NCBI GenBank assembly: GCA_041399205.1
Contig: JAWKTK010000025.1
Location: 62,001 to 126,000, forward strand
DNA from: JAGQOZ01 sp041399205
GTDB taxonomy: Bacteria > Planctomycetota > Planctomycetia > Pirellulales > Pirellulaceae
DNA: 64,000 nucleotides
Direction: 5' to 3'
The stretch's first letter is position 1. Each line of letters starts with the position of its first letter. The translations under genes were made by a program, and so were the position numbers. Below are positions 56,062 to 64,000 of the stretch, in pieces. A model generated the notes under the pieces. That model was not told the DNA's origin, did no database searches, and saw only the letters and a list, made by a program, of their open reading frames with translations.

Positions 56062-56574
56062 TTAACCGGAACTGGAAACGGCTCGTTCGAGTGCGGCTTC
56101 TAGCGTGCCGCCCATTTCGCTGTTCCACAGCACTTTGCCGTCCTTGCCGACCACCACTTGCGACGGAAAAAATTCGACTCGCATCGCTTCAATCGTCCCT
56201 TCCGCACCGACGGCGTTGGGCCACGTGATGCCAGCTTGTTGCAGGAACGCTCGAGTCTGTTCGATGGTATCGGGAACGGTGTCTGGCACCAAACCGACAA
56301 ATTCGACACCTTGAGAACGATACTTCAGATAAGCCTGAACCAGGCTTGGTGCTTCTTGCACACAGGCCTGTCACCAAATGGCCCAAACGTCAATCATCAC
56401 CACTTTGCCAGCCAACGATTCGTTGGTAACGCTTTGGTTAAGCCAATCGGTTCCCTCCAGCACCGGCAGCGTTTCGCCTTTGCCAATCAGGCCAGTGGCT
56501 TGTGGTCGACAGCCAACAGCCAACAAGACTGTCAGTATGCCCAGCGATGTCCAGGTCAGTAATCGGTTCTTCAT
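56062..56574 (-). CDS. Thioredoxin-like (TlpA-type) lipoprotein with in-frame TGA at the active site; candidate selenoprotein
   Basis: A 170-residue protein if the TGA at 56371-56373 is read through. It begins MKNRLLTWTSLGILTVLLAV with lipobox AVGC (Cys 22), then 'GKVVMIDVWAIW', the TGA as residue 68, 'QACVQEAPSLVQAYLKYRSQ', 'GVEFVGLVPDTVPDTIEQTR', and the cis-Pro region 'FFPSQVVVGKDGKVLW'. This is the full TlpA/thioredoxin layout, and the TGA stands exactly in place of the first Cys of WCxxC, giving UQAC. Both halves are in the same frame, so no indel is involved. A hairpin fitting a bacterial SECIS follows (56331-56347). Alternatives: a Cys-to-stop point mutation or sequencing error. First gene of an operon with larE. 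Confidence 0.7.
56331..56370 (-). promoter_or_regulatory. Candidate bacterial SECIS element
   Basis: On the coding (minus) strand, 30 nt after the TGA comes the loop of a perfect 7-bp hairpin: AAGCCTG-GTT-CAGGCTT (56347 down to 56331). The loop is GUU, starting with G, and the UGA-to-loop distance is 30 nt. As I recall, bacterial SECIS elements need a 3-14 nt loop with a G in the first two positions, a short upper stem and 16-37 nt from UGA to loop; this hairpin meets all of these. The first 23 nt after the TGA could add a weaker lower stem. Confidence 0.6.
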
Positions 56575-56720
56575 GTTGGAACTCCGTTAGTGTGTTTGCG
56601 TTGTGCTTTAGTAGCCCGAAACGTAAGTGAGGCAAAACTGAACGTTTTCGTCGTCTGTCGCTGACGCGTCGAGCTAGGACTTTGGCAAATCGCTTTGTTC
56701 GTTGACTCGACGATCCATCT

Positions 56721-59700
56721 CTAGCGAACCATCTGTTTTAGCGTGTCTTCCAAGTCGGTGTCGAGTAATTCGTTCCATTCGAACATCGTCAAATCCGTCG
56801 CTGCGAATGACCGTTCCTTGCCGGTTCGCCACGATTCTAGCTGGTTTTGGCTAGCAGCTAGTGGTGCTGCCGGCAGGGCGAGCGAACTGTACGTTCCGGC
56901 TTGAAAGGCGAAGACCAAGTCGGACGTATTGAAATCGCCGTCGCCGTTCCAGTCACCTTCTGAATAGGCCGAATTGCCGTCAATGCTGTCTTCATATTCG
57001 CCCGCTTGGAATACCAATACCAAATCCGTGGAATTGAACAAGCCGTCACCGTTGGCATCGCCGGGCACCAGTGATGCCGCGCCCGGGCTGCCGCCGATCT
57101 GAGAACTCGCTCGCCAACTACTCGCATTTCCCCACGCCGTCAGGTCGGACTGATTGGGGTTGAGCAATTCCAAAGACGCTCCTTGCCCATCCGTGGCGGG
57201 ATACCAAGCGTCGTCATAGGCAAACTGCTGCAAGACTTGGTCACCCACGTTCAGTTGCAACGTTTCCGTATTGTTGCTGAGCCCACCGCTCCATTCGCCC
57301 GCCACAGAAATATCACTGCCGTACCGCAGTGCAAACGCATCTAGGTTTTCGACGACGACCATGCGTTGTCCGGGTGCGAGTCGCTGGATGGCGCTATTCG
57401 CAAAATCAAATTCGACACCTTGTTCGCCGTCTGCGGTGACGGTGCGAACTAGTTTGGCGCTGCTGAGATCAATCGTGTTGGACGAAACGTTCATCAGTTC
57501 GATGAATTCGAATTCGTCCTTATCGGAATAGCCCGCCGCAATTTCAGACGGCGTCAATGCGCCGGGATTGTAGTGGATTTCTGTGATGCGCAGCGAAGTG
57601 GGCGAAACCGCTTGTCCCACTTGGAATTCGCTCTCCACAATCGGGCTCCATTCCTGTCCGTCCAGAACTCGCACGGATACTTGTGCGTCCTGCTGCAAGG
57701 CAATCGCCTGACCGTTCCAGCGAATGGCGTCGGGGTGGAGACTGCCGCCTGGCTGACGAGGATCGGTGCCGTCCAGCGTGTAGTAAATGTCGCCCGCCGG
57801 AGCTTCGAATGTCAGCTGAAAGCCGACGTCCACTTGGCCGCCAAATTGATTCAGTGACGCGGCGGCCAGTTCGGGAAAGAGGTCTCGATTGCGGAATTGT
57901 CCCAACACGATTTCTCGGCGCTGAGCTAAGAATGTGTTGTACAGCCAATCGACTTCGGCCAACCAGGTATTCTTGTTCAGCGGCACGGTGTTGTGTTGAT
58001 CACCCCAACGAGCGGATTCGGCAATAATGGCTTGATCGATTTGAGCCGCTCGACGCTGCATCAACGCCGTCGCGTTTTCCGTGGTCAATGGTCCGTCGTT
58101 AAAGAAATGCTTTTGCACTCGATCCGCAAACGCCAGCCGATACTCTTCCAACGCATCCAGTTGTTGATGGATATACTTCGGATTGAATGACGTGCGAACT
58201 CGCCCAGCCGTGGAATCCCGAGTTCCATCAAACGTTTCGCTTAACATGTTATGTTCATTGTCATGCGCAATGAACTGCCAACCGTCTCGACCGGTTCGGT
58301 CAAACACGGCCCAGAAGTTGTTCGCCACGTCACCGCCTAATGAAACCGGCATGTCTTGATTGCCGGTGAAAAAGACGTTGATCATGAAATCGATGACGGC
58401 ATCGGGCTGGACGTGAACGGTATAGTCAGGGTTGTCGGTGCCGTCCGGATTCTTACCTTGAACAAAGTAATAATCGTCCAGCGAATTGAACCCGGCATTG
58501 GCGATAGTCCAGAATTCGTTCCAACCATCCAACGTTCCGTCCGTTGCTTCCAACGTTCCACCGCTGGCCTTGATGGCATCATAGTCTTCTGGATCGCCGC
58601 CAAAATAGTCTGCGGCAAAGTTGGCTTCCGGCCGTTCTTCGGTCTGGAACATGCCCCAGTATTGTCCGTTCAAGTACAGGTGGTAGTATCGGCCGCGAGT
58701 GTATTCTTGGCCGAGTGCTCGTTGCAGATCGCGAGAATAGATGTCTCGGAGAAATGTGTTCCGAGTTTCATCGTTGAACGAACTGTTGCTCCACGCATAG
58801 TTCTGCGCGGTTCGCAAATCAAGGGCTTTGAACGAATCGACTCCTTCGTCTTCGAATAGCGGAAAGTTCAACGACGTTTCACCATAGGCACCTCGAAAGA
58901 ACAAACGGAACGAATGCTTGGGATTCGCACTGCCTCGGCTAAATCCTCCGCGAATTCGCAACCCCGCGTTGATTTGGAAACCGGTAGAACCGTCTGGATT
59001 GATCAGTTCCACCGACGCCGGACGTTCCCATTCTCGACCGTCTTGCGCCGGGTTTACGTAGATTCCTGTCCCCGGGTCAACGAGATTGGCCATGTCGGTC
59101 ACCAGCGAAATCGTTGGAATCTGCGTCAACGCGTCTTTGATTTGGGACGACCATTCTGGGTTGTCCACAATGTCTGGATCCATGCCATAGTCAAATCGTT
59201 GGCCTTTGACCGGAGCGGACGGCCAGCCTGCCGGAGTTTCGCCGTTGGGTGATTGGCGAATGACGTCGTCCAGGAAAATGTAAGACGCCGTTTGAGAAAG
59301 CGACTGCACTACGCCCGCTTTAAACGCCGAAGCGCGAAGGTTCGATGTCTTGTTGATCGAAATCGGCCCGCTGTAGACCGTTCCATTCGTTTCGGAAGGC
59401 GTCGATCCGTCTAAGGTATAACGAATCACGGTGTCTGCGTCCGGCGACGTGATGGTGGCCGTGAACGCTTGTTCGAAGAAACCACGATCGGGGCTGATGC
59501 TCACAGGCTGCAGGAAAGCTGGCTGTGACACACCATTGTCAGCGCCAGGAGTCGGTTCGGCAAAGAACTGATCACCGGTGGCTGTGCGACCATAGGACGC
59601 CAGCGGAGTCTGAGCGGGATAGGCGTCGCCATAGGAATCGATCACCGTACCATCATAAAAGGATAACCCTAGAAATTCGCCTTCCAGCGACAGGCCAAAG

Positions 59701-61955
59701 TTGGTGTGCAAGAGTTCCAGTTCATCTAAGCGAGTGTCAGTGATATTTTCACCAGACGCCAGCACTACCAAATAGCCGCCGGCGGGAATGATGGTCCCGT
59801 CGGGGAATTGCCAGCGAGTGGTATTGTTGGCATCGTCGCTAAGGTACAGCCCGCCGACATCAATGTCCGCATTCAAACGGTTTTGGATTTCAATCCATTC
59901 ATGCGGCGTCCGGGCGTCTCGGAAACGGTCGCCAGGCTCCAGTCGAGTGCGCGTGGCCAATAGCGAAGGATTGGCCGCCATGAATTCCGAAATCACCAAC
60001 GGGCGATCGGCAACCGTGATGGAAACGGTCTGAGCTGCCGAATAATCTTGACCGTCAAACACGCGATAGGTAAACGAATCGGCGTGCGGACCAGCTTGAT
60101 TCGAAGTATACGAAAACGATCCGTCGGCGTTCAATTGCACCGAGCCCAGTGCAGGCGATGTGACGATTTCCGTCGTCAATTCGGCCGAATCGATATCGGC
60201 ATCGTTCGCCAGCAGGCCTCGAGCAACCGGGACGCTGAGCGCTAAATCGACCGGCATGAAATAGGCGTCTGGTTGCGTCGTCGGTAAATCGTTGACCGCA
60301 TCAATTTGCAAGCGAACCGTGGTGGGAACCGAATCATCAAATCCGTCCGTTGTCAGATAACTGAATTCGACTTGTCCGCTGAATTCTGCCTCTGGCACAT
60401 AATCGAACGAACCATTCGCGTTCATCGTCAAGGTGCCCGATTCCGGTTCGGACAATAATACCACCGACAACGTGTTGTCACTCTGCGCATCTGTGTCATT
60501 GGCCAGCAGGCCGTTTTCGACCGAAACGGCGAGTGTTTGGTCTTCTGGGCTGGAGTATTCATCGGCCACGGCCGTGGGTGGCGTATTGACGGCCAAGGTT
60601 ACCGTAACGGGAGCAGTAAGCCGAGTGCCATCATTGACTTGATACTGGAATGTCGCCAGCCCAGTGAAATCTTGCGGAGCATACTCAAACGATCCATCGG
60701 CGTTCAATTGAAGCTGGCCGCCGGTGACATCACTGGCCAGTTGTACCGTCAGATCGGCCATGTCAGGATTGGCGTCATTGGCCAAGACACCGTTTTGCGC
60801 AGTGACTGTCAGCGTTTCGCCGGGAAGCAGTTTATAGGCGTCGGCGGTGGAAGTCGCACCGTCATAAACCGCTTGAACGTTGATGGTCACCGTAACCGGT
60901 TCTGATCCGCGAAAATCAACCGCTTGATAAGTGAATGAATCTTGCCCAAAGAAATTGTTTTCCGAATCATAAACAAACGAGCCATCTGGATCGAAGCTTA
61001 GTTCGCCATGACGAGTTGTTGTCAGTAGCGTTGCCGTCAAAGCGTCTCCGTCTGGATCGGTATCGTTGGCAAGTACGCCAGTGGGAAAGGGAACAAAAAA
61101 CAGAACGGCATCTTCGACCGTCAGGTAGGTGTCGGCATTGGCAACGGGCCGCTGGTTGTTGTAATACGCGTTCAAATCGTCTTGCAGGCTGGCAACTTCG
61201 CCACTGGAAAGAGCTCCATCATAAAACTGAATCTGATAAATATCGCCCGTGAACGGATTCTGCCCGCTGGTCAAAGCGCCAAAAGCCAAATCCAACGAAC
61301 TGCGTGCCGTTCCGTTAGCGGAGTTGGAGACGACGACAGGGAAGTCATCCACGTAAAGTGAAAGATTCGAACCGGATCGAGTAACCACGGCGGTGTGACG
61401 GAATCCATCGTTCCAATCGGGTGACGAATAGACGTTTTCCACAGGCGTCCCAAACCCGCCAGACATGCCGGTCGCCAGCTGTCCGAATCGATTGATAGTC
61501 AAGCCCCAGTCTTTGCCAAATCCCAGTTGATTGCCGTCCACTAGACCGGTGTTTTCATACCATAGAGCATTCCCCCCGACCAAGTCGTTTGAACTGGTTT
61601 GAAACACGACCGCCACAGAGAAGTCATTTGCATTGGACAGCGGACTGGCATTGGCATCGACAAAGAAATAGTCCGCACCATCGGATGGATCGAACCGCAA
61701 CACAGCACGGTCACTCAATTCGTCCGTCTCCAGCGTTGGTGAACCGGTTGCGGCGGCCAGTATGTTAGATTTCGAATCAAACCATGCGGAAATCGTCGCG
61801 CCGTCGGCATGATCAACTCGCAAGTCTTCGGCCGACCACGCGGCGATCAAGTCGCCTGCCAATAGACACCGATATTCCAGTGGTTCAAAATGCCCGATAT
61901 TTCTCGACTGACGAACGACTGCCAACTTCTTGGCGGAAAAAACAGATGGGCGCAC
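56721..61955 (-). CDS. Giant secreted surface protein: LamG, cadherin-like repeats, lamin-tail, CotH, dockerin-like tail
   Basis: A 1744-residue protein. The N-terminus has 'NIGHFEPLEYRCLLAGDLIA', an LEPR-XLL-type motif. In order: a LamG/concanavalin-like domain (about 40-270, 'NDFSVAVVFQTSSNDLVGGN'); four cadherin/VCBS-like repeats, each with a 'GxLANDxD' turn (about 270-630); a lamin-tail domain ('LVISEFMAANPSLL', 'HEWIEIQNRLNADIDVGGLY'); a chitobiase/FN3-like domain ('TVIRYTLDGSTPSETNGTVY'); a CotH-kinase-like domain ('KHSFRLFFRGAYGETSLNFP', 'YYHLYLNGQYWGMFQTEERP', 'GWQFIAHDNEHNMLS'); a second lamin-tail ('LRITEIHYNPGALTPSEIAA'); two dockerin-type loops ('GDANGDGLFNSTDLVLVFQA', 'EGDWNGDGDFNTSDLVFAFQ') and a roughly 50-residue end. 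Such proteins are large exported adhesion or matrix proteins; CotH may phosphorylate a surface protein. Confidence 0.88.
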   Translation of the reverse strand: MRPSVFSAKKLAVVRQSRNIGHFEPLEYRCLLAGDLIAAWSAEDLRVDHADGATISAWFDSKSNILAAATGSPTLETDELSDRAVLRFDPSDGADYFFVDANASPLSNANDFSVAVVFQTSSNDLVGGNALWYENTGLVDGNQLGFGKDWGLTINRFGQLATGMSGGFGTPVENVYSSPDWNDGFRHTAVVTRSGSNLSLYVDDFPVVVSNSANGTARSSLDLAFGALTSGQNPFTGDIYQIQFYDGALSSGEVASLQDDLNAYYNNQRPVANADTYLTVEDAVLFFVPFPTGVLANDTDPDGDALTATLLTTTRHGELSFDPDGSFVYDSENNFFGQDSFTYQAVDFRGSEPVTVTINVQAVYDGATSTADAYKLLPGETLTVTAQNGVLANDANPDMADLTVQLASDVTGGQLQLNADGSFEYAPQDFTGLATFQYQVNDGTRLTAPVTVTLAVNTPPTAVADEYSSPEDQTLAVSVENGLLANDTDAQSDNTLSVVLLSEPESGTLTMNANGSFDYVPEAEFSGQVEFSYLTTDGFDDSVPTTVRLQIDAVNDLPTTQPDAYFMPVDLALSVPVARGLLANDADIDSAELTTEIVTSPALGSVQLNADGSFSYTSNQAGPHADSFTYRVFDGQDYSAAQTVSITVADRPLVISEFMAANPSLLATRTRLEPGDRFRDARTPHEWIEIQNRLNADIDVGGLYLSDDANNTTRWQFPDGTIIPAGGYLVVLASGENITDTRLDELELLHTNFGLSLEGEFLGLSFYDGTVIDSYGDAYPAQTPLASYGRTATGDQFFAEPTPGADNGVSQPAFLQPVSISPDRGFFEQAFTATITSPDADTVIRYTLDGSTPSETNGTVYSGPISINKTSNLRASAFKAGVVQSLSQTASYIFLDDVIRQSPNGETPAGWPSAPVKGQRFDYGMDPDIVDNPEWSSQIKDALTQIPTISLVTDMANLVDPGTGIYVNPAQDGREWERPASVELINPDGSTGFQINAGLRIRGGFSRGSANPKHSFRLFFRGAYGETSLNFPLFEDEGVDSFKALDLRTAQNYAWSNSSFNDETRNTFLRDIYSRDLQRALGQEYTRGRYYHLYLNGQYWGMFQTEERPEANFAADYFGGDPEDYDAIKASGGTLEATDGTLDGWNEFWTIANAGFNSLDDYYFVQGKNPDGTDNPDYTVHVQPDAVIDFMINVFFTGNQDMPVSLGGDVANNFWAVFDRTGRDGWQFIAHDNEHNMLSETFDGTRDSTAGRVRTSFNPKYIHQQLDALEEYRLAFADRVQKHFFNDGPLTTENATALMQRRAAQIDQAIIAESARWGDQHNTVPLNKNTWLAEVDWLYNTFLAQRREIVLGQFRNRDLFPELAAASLNQFGGQVDVGFQLTFEAPAGDIYYTLDGTDPRQPGGSLHPDAIRWNGQAIALQQDAQVSVRVLDGQEWSPIVESEFQVGQAVSPTSLRITEIHYNPGALTPSEIAAGYSDKDEFEFIELMNVSSNTIDLSSAKLVRTVTADGEQGVEFDFANSAIQRLAPGQRMVVVENLDAFALRYGSDISVAGEWSGGLSNNTETLQLNVGDQVLQQFAYDDAWYPATDGQGASLELLNPNQSDLTAWGNASSWRASSQIGGSPGAASLVPGDANGDGLFNSTDLVLVFQAGEYEDSIDGNSAYSEGDWNGDGDFNTSDLVFAFQAGTYSSLALPAAPLAASQNQLESWRTGKERSFAATDLTMFEWNELLDTDLEDTLKQMVR

Positions 61956-62732
61956 AGCGATAACTCCTTCGTCAGCGGGGGTTCAAGAAAGTGAACGAAT
62001 CGTGAAGCCTCGTTGAAGAGTATACCAGTCGCAAGTGCCATTCGAAATGGAGCCCTAGGCTAAACAACGAAACAGCATGCTGGCCCTTGGGGCAGAAGAA
62101 TCTTGCAAAACGCCGAGGCCCAGAGCACGCAGAGATCAAACTTCGCAAGATCCGCTCTGCGCCCTCGGCGACTCTGCGTTTCAAAATCTTCCGCAACAAG
62201 AAATTTCAAAGCGCGCGGCACGAAGGGATTTGACCCCGCGCTGCTTGCTTTCCTTGGTTCGGTGTCGTTGGATTGGCGGTGACAATTTGGATTCGCATGC
62301 AGACCGAGCGACGCCGTGTTCGTGACCGATGACGTGTGCGCAAAGAAGAAACCACTCTACCTTGGGTCCACCAGGGACAGTATCGCCAGACAGATCAAGA
62401 AGATTGGCTGTCCCTCTTAATTTTCCGAAGCCACTCTCGAAAGCAGCAAAGCCGACATCGAGATCGAAATGATCCACATTATGATCCGGAGGCGTGCCTA
62501 GCAGCGAATGCCAAACGAGACATTTCGAAACGTCGATAAAAGAACAAAGGCTGCCTGGAACACCGATTTTCTTGAAAAACTCGTAATTGGCCAGTGATTT
62601 AGATGCGACAGTCGTGGTTGGCCAAAGCGAGTTGAAACCCGAAAGAACCAAACGAACTTGATTTCGGACAAATCTTGTGTCATAACGACACAGAATGTGT
62701 CTCTGCGTCCTGCCTTAACCAAAGACAAATCT
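61956..62732. other. Intergenic region, no supported gene
   Basis: About 780 bases. The stretch 62095-62195 (GCCGAGGCCCAGAGCACGCA, then CTCTGCGCCCTCGGCGACTC) is the 'GCAGAG/CTCTGCG' type of filler seen between genes in many planctomycetes and verrucomicrobia; its two halves are partly inverted to each other. A minus-strand frame at 62181-62651 is open for 156 codons but has no recognisable family or ribosome binding site. No promoter could be called with confidence. Confidence 0.5.
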
Positions 62733-63326
62733 ATGCCTTTTTTACATCAGATTCGAATGGTGCCGACGATAACGTTACCCAACTCCTATTGGCATCCAAT
62801 GGCGGCGACGATGCGGCACAGAATCGACTGTTCGAAATGGTAGAGCGAGAACTTCGCATTATCGCTCGGAAGCAGTTGCGGTCGGAACGTCCCGATCATT
62901 CACTACAGGTCACAATTCTGGTCGACGACACATTGTTGGAATTGCTCGGGCGAATGCAGAAATCAAGTGAGAATCGGCGTCACTTTTATCGCACGGCAGC
63001 GAAGAAAATTCGCAACTTGCTGATCGATCACGAGCGAAAACGGCGTGCGCAGCGACGCGGTGGTGGCGAATTTCGCCGCGTTTCGCTCGGACCTGATCAA
63101 CTGAGCGGCGAATCAACAAGAATCGACCTTTGGCACTTGATCAAGCACTTACCGCTCGCTGCTATCGATCAACGCCAAAGTGACATCGTTGAATTGCATC
63201 ATTTCGGCGGATGTTCCTGTCAACGAAACCGCCCAAATTTTGGATGTCTCGCCTAGCACGATCAAGAATGAATGGAGATTCGCGAAGGCTTGGCTACACC
63301 GCGAGCTAACCTGTGACAAGATTTGA
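62733..63326 (+). pseudogene. ECF-type sigma factor with several frameshifts
   Basis: The main frame (open 62675-63256) reads 'DDNVTQLLLASNGGDDAAQN', 'RLFEMVERELRIIARKQLRS', 'ERPDHSLQVTILVDDTLLEL' and 'HFYRTAAKKIRNLLIDHERK', the planctomycete ECF sigma type with the 'ERPDHSLQ' motif. Breaks: (1) start, ATG at 62733 followed by T6; seven T would give MPFFTSDSNGADDNV. (2) Near 63130, where 'ALDQALTA' is in another frame. (3) Back near 63153 into 'LAAIDQRQSDIVELHHFGG'. (4) At 63218, after which 'VNETAQILDVSPSTIKNEWR' and FAKAWLHREL run to a stop at 63324-63326. Restored length is about 197 residues. It immediately precedes and overlaps the kinase below. Confidence 0.7.
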
Positions 63327-64000
63327 CCAAGAACGCTGGCAATTACTGAAATCACTGCTGAACGATTTTAATGCGTTTGCCGGCAGCTGATCGACACACG
63401 TTTGTTCTTGACCGTTGCTCGGGTGACGATTCACTACGTTCCGATCTCCAACAGCGTCGCGTACGCCGAGTCAGCAGATGAGGATGGGTTCCCACAAGCG
63501 GCCGCTGAATCGCCGGTTTCGCTCGTCGGGAACCCCATGACGGTGAAATAGCACCTCGAATCGACCACTTTCGTTCACTGTCCCGTTTGTCGCGAACCAG
63601 TCTTGGTAATCGCGAATTCGGCAACAAGCATGACCAGCTGCGATTCATGTGCCAACAGGCTTCGTATCGCCACCGAATTACAGCCGCTCGGCGTCAAGCC
63701 CGGATCTAGTCGCAGCCAGTCTGATTGATCGCTTCAATTGAAATCGTGCATCGGCAGAGGAGGCTTCGGTACCGTTTGGCAAGCTTGGGATTCGCAGTTT
63801 GTCGATGTGGCGATTAAGATTCCTCGCGACTGCGCGATCACTCCCCATACCGGAAATGCGTTTCCTGAATGAAGCGGCGCGCACGGCACAACTGCGGCAT
63901 CCCAATATCGTCTCCGTTCGCGACGTTGGATCTTTTGTGAAACGGTTTACGTCGTTAGTGATCTGGTGAGGGCGTGCCGTTAGGCGATTGGATTTCTCGA
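63313..64000 (+). pseudogene. Ser/Thr protein kinase with zinc-ribbon-like N-terminus, frame-broken and cut by the window edge
   Basis: No single frame covers this gene, but the pieces line up in order in changing frames. GTG 63313: 'TRFDQERWQLLKSLLND'; then 'LPAADRHTFVLDRCSGDDSL' and RSDLQQ; 'DEDGFPQAAAESPVSLVGNP'; a CPVC/CDSC pair ('HCPVCREPVLVIANSATSMT', 'CDSCANRLRIATELQPLGVK'); then the kinase N-lobe 'KSCIGRGGFGTVWQAWDSQF' and VDVAIKIPRD; 'RFLNEAARTAQLRHPNIVSV'; 'ETVYVVSDLV' and 'EGVPLGDWIS'. At least seven frame changes occur in under 700 bases. The sigma/kinase overlap is a typical planctomycete arrangement. Either a decaying gene or low-quality sequence. The C-lobe lies beyond 64000. 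Confidence 0.7.

Noticed and set aside
56371..56373. TGA read as tryptophan (alternative genetic code)
   Set aside because: Many other genes in the window end with TGA at natural C-termini, and Trp at an active-site Cys position makes no sense.
62181..62651. 156-codon minus-strand open frame
   Set aside because: No recognisable family, no ribosome binding site, and it runs through the repeat-like filler at 62095-62222.

Overview
The window looks like chromosomal DNA from a planctomycete, most likely of the Pirellulaceae (Rhodopirellula/Blastopirellula relatives). The case rests on gene content: a pilin-like DUF1559 protein, a CSPTR sulfatase, PEP-CTERM proteins, surface proteins starting with an 'LEPLExRxLL' motif, PQQ-like beta-propellers, several ECF sigma factors with putative anti-sigma partners, and large Ser/Thr kinases fused to other domains. 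No transposase, phage gene, CRISPR array, rRNA or tRNA was seen.

Layout. 1-1000 (minus): a partial glycosyltransferase and a HEAT-repeat lipoprotein. 1321-12059 (plus): a tight operon of three glycosyltransferases, an APH-fold phosphotransferase (frameshifted), an ABCB-type exporter, an HlyD-type adaptor, a MacB/FtsX-type permease and a second APH-fold phosphotransferase, most joined by 4-base ATGA/GTGA overlaps. It looks like a make-and-export system for a glycoconjugate. 12.1-18.1 kb: TatD-like hydrolase, UVR-motif protein, sulfatase, DUF1559 protein, ECF sigma/anti-sigma pair. 18.4-21.6 kb: three PEP-CTERM proteins. 21.7-25.3 kb (minus): small membrane and macro-domain proteins. 25.5-33.3 kb: beta-propeller, glycoside-hydrolase-like protein, CobA-HemD fusion, TPR protein, ribosomal protein S20. 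33.4-45.3 kb: ECF sigma factor, secreted metzincin with dockerin-like tail, kinase/P-loop NTPase/FGE-like protein, PEP-CTERM protein. 45.4-49.3 kb: alpha/beta hydrolase, PyrK, pseudouridine synthase, lipoprotein. 49.4-54.6 kb: secreted unknowns, a sigma/anti-sigma/exported-protein operon, a second beta-propeller. 54.8-62 kb (minus): a 1744-residue CotH/lamin-tail surface protein followed by an operon of a thioredoxin-like lipoprotein, LarE and a DUF3859-like protein. 62.7-64 kb: an ECF sigma factor and a Ser/Thr kinase, both full of frameshifts.

The most interesting signal is at 56062-56574. The thioredoxin-like lipoprotein has an in-frame TGA exactly where the first catalytic cysteine should be (WAIW-TGA-QAC), and a perfect 7-bp hairpin with a GUU loop begins its loop 30 nt after that TGA. 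This is what a bacterial selenoprotein with a SECIS element should look like.

A caution for the whole window: at least nine genes carry frameshifts, and about six are explained by one missing base in a homopolymer run. That pattern points to sequencing or assembly error more than to biology. The TGA above is different in kind, because both halves of that gene are in the same frame.
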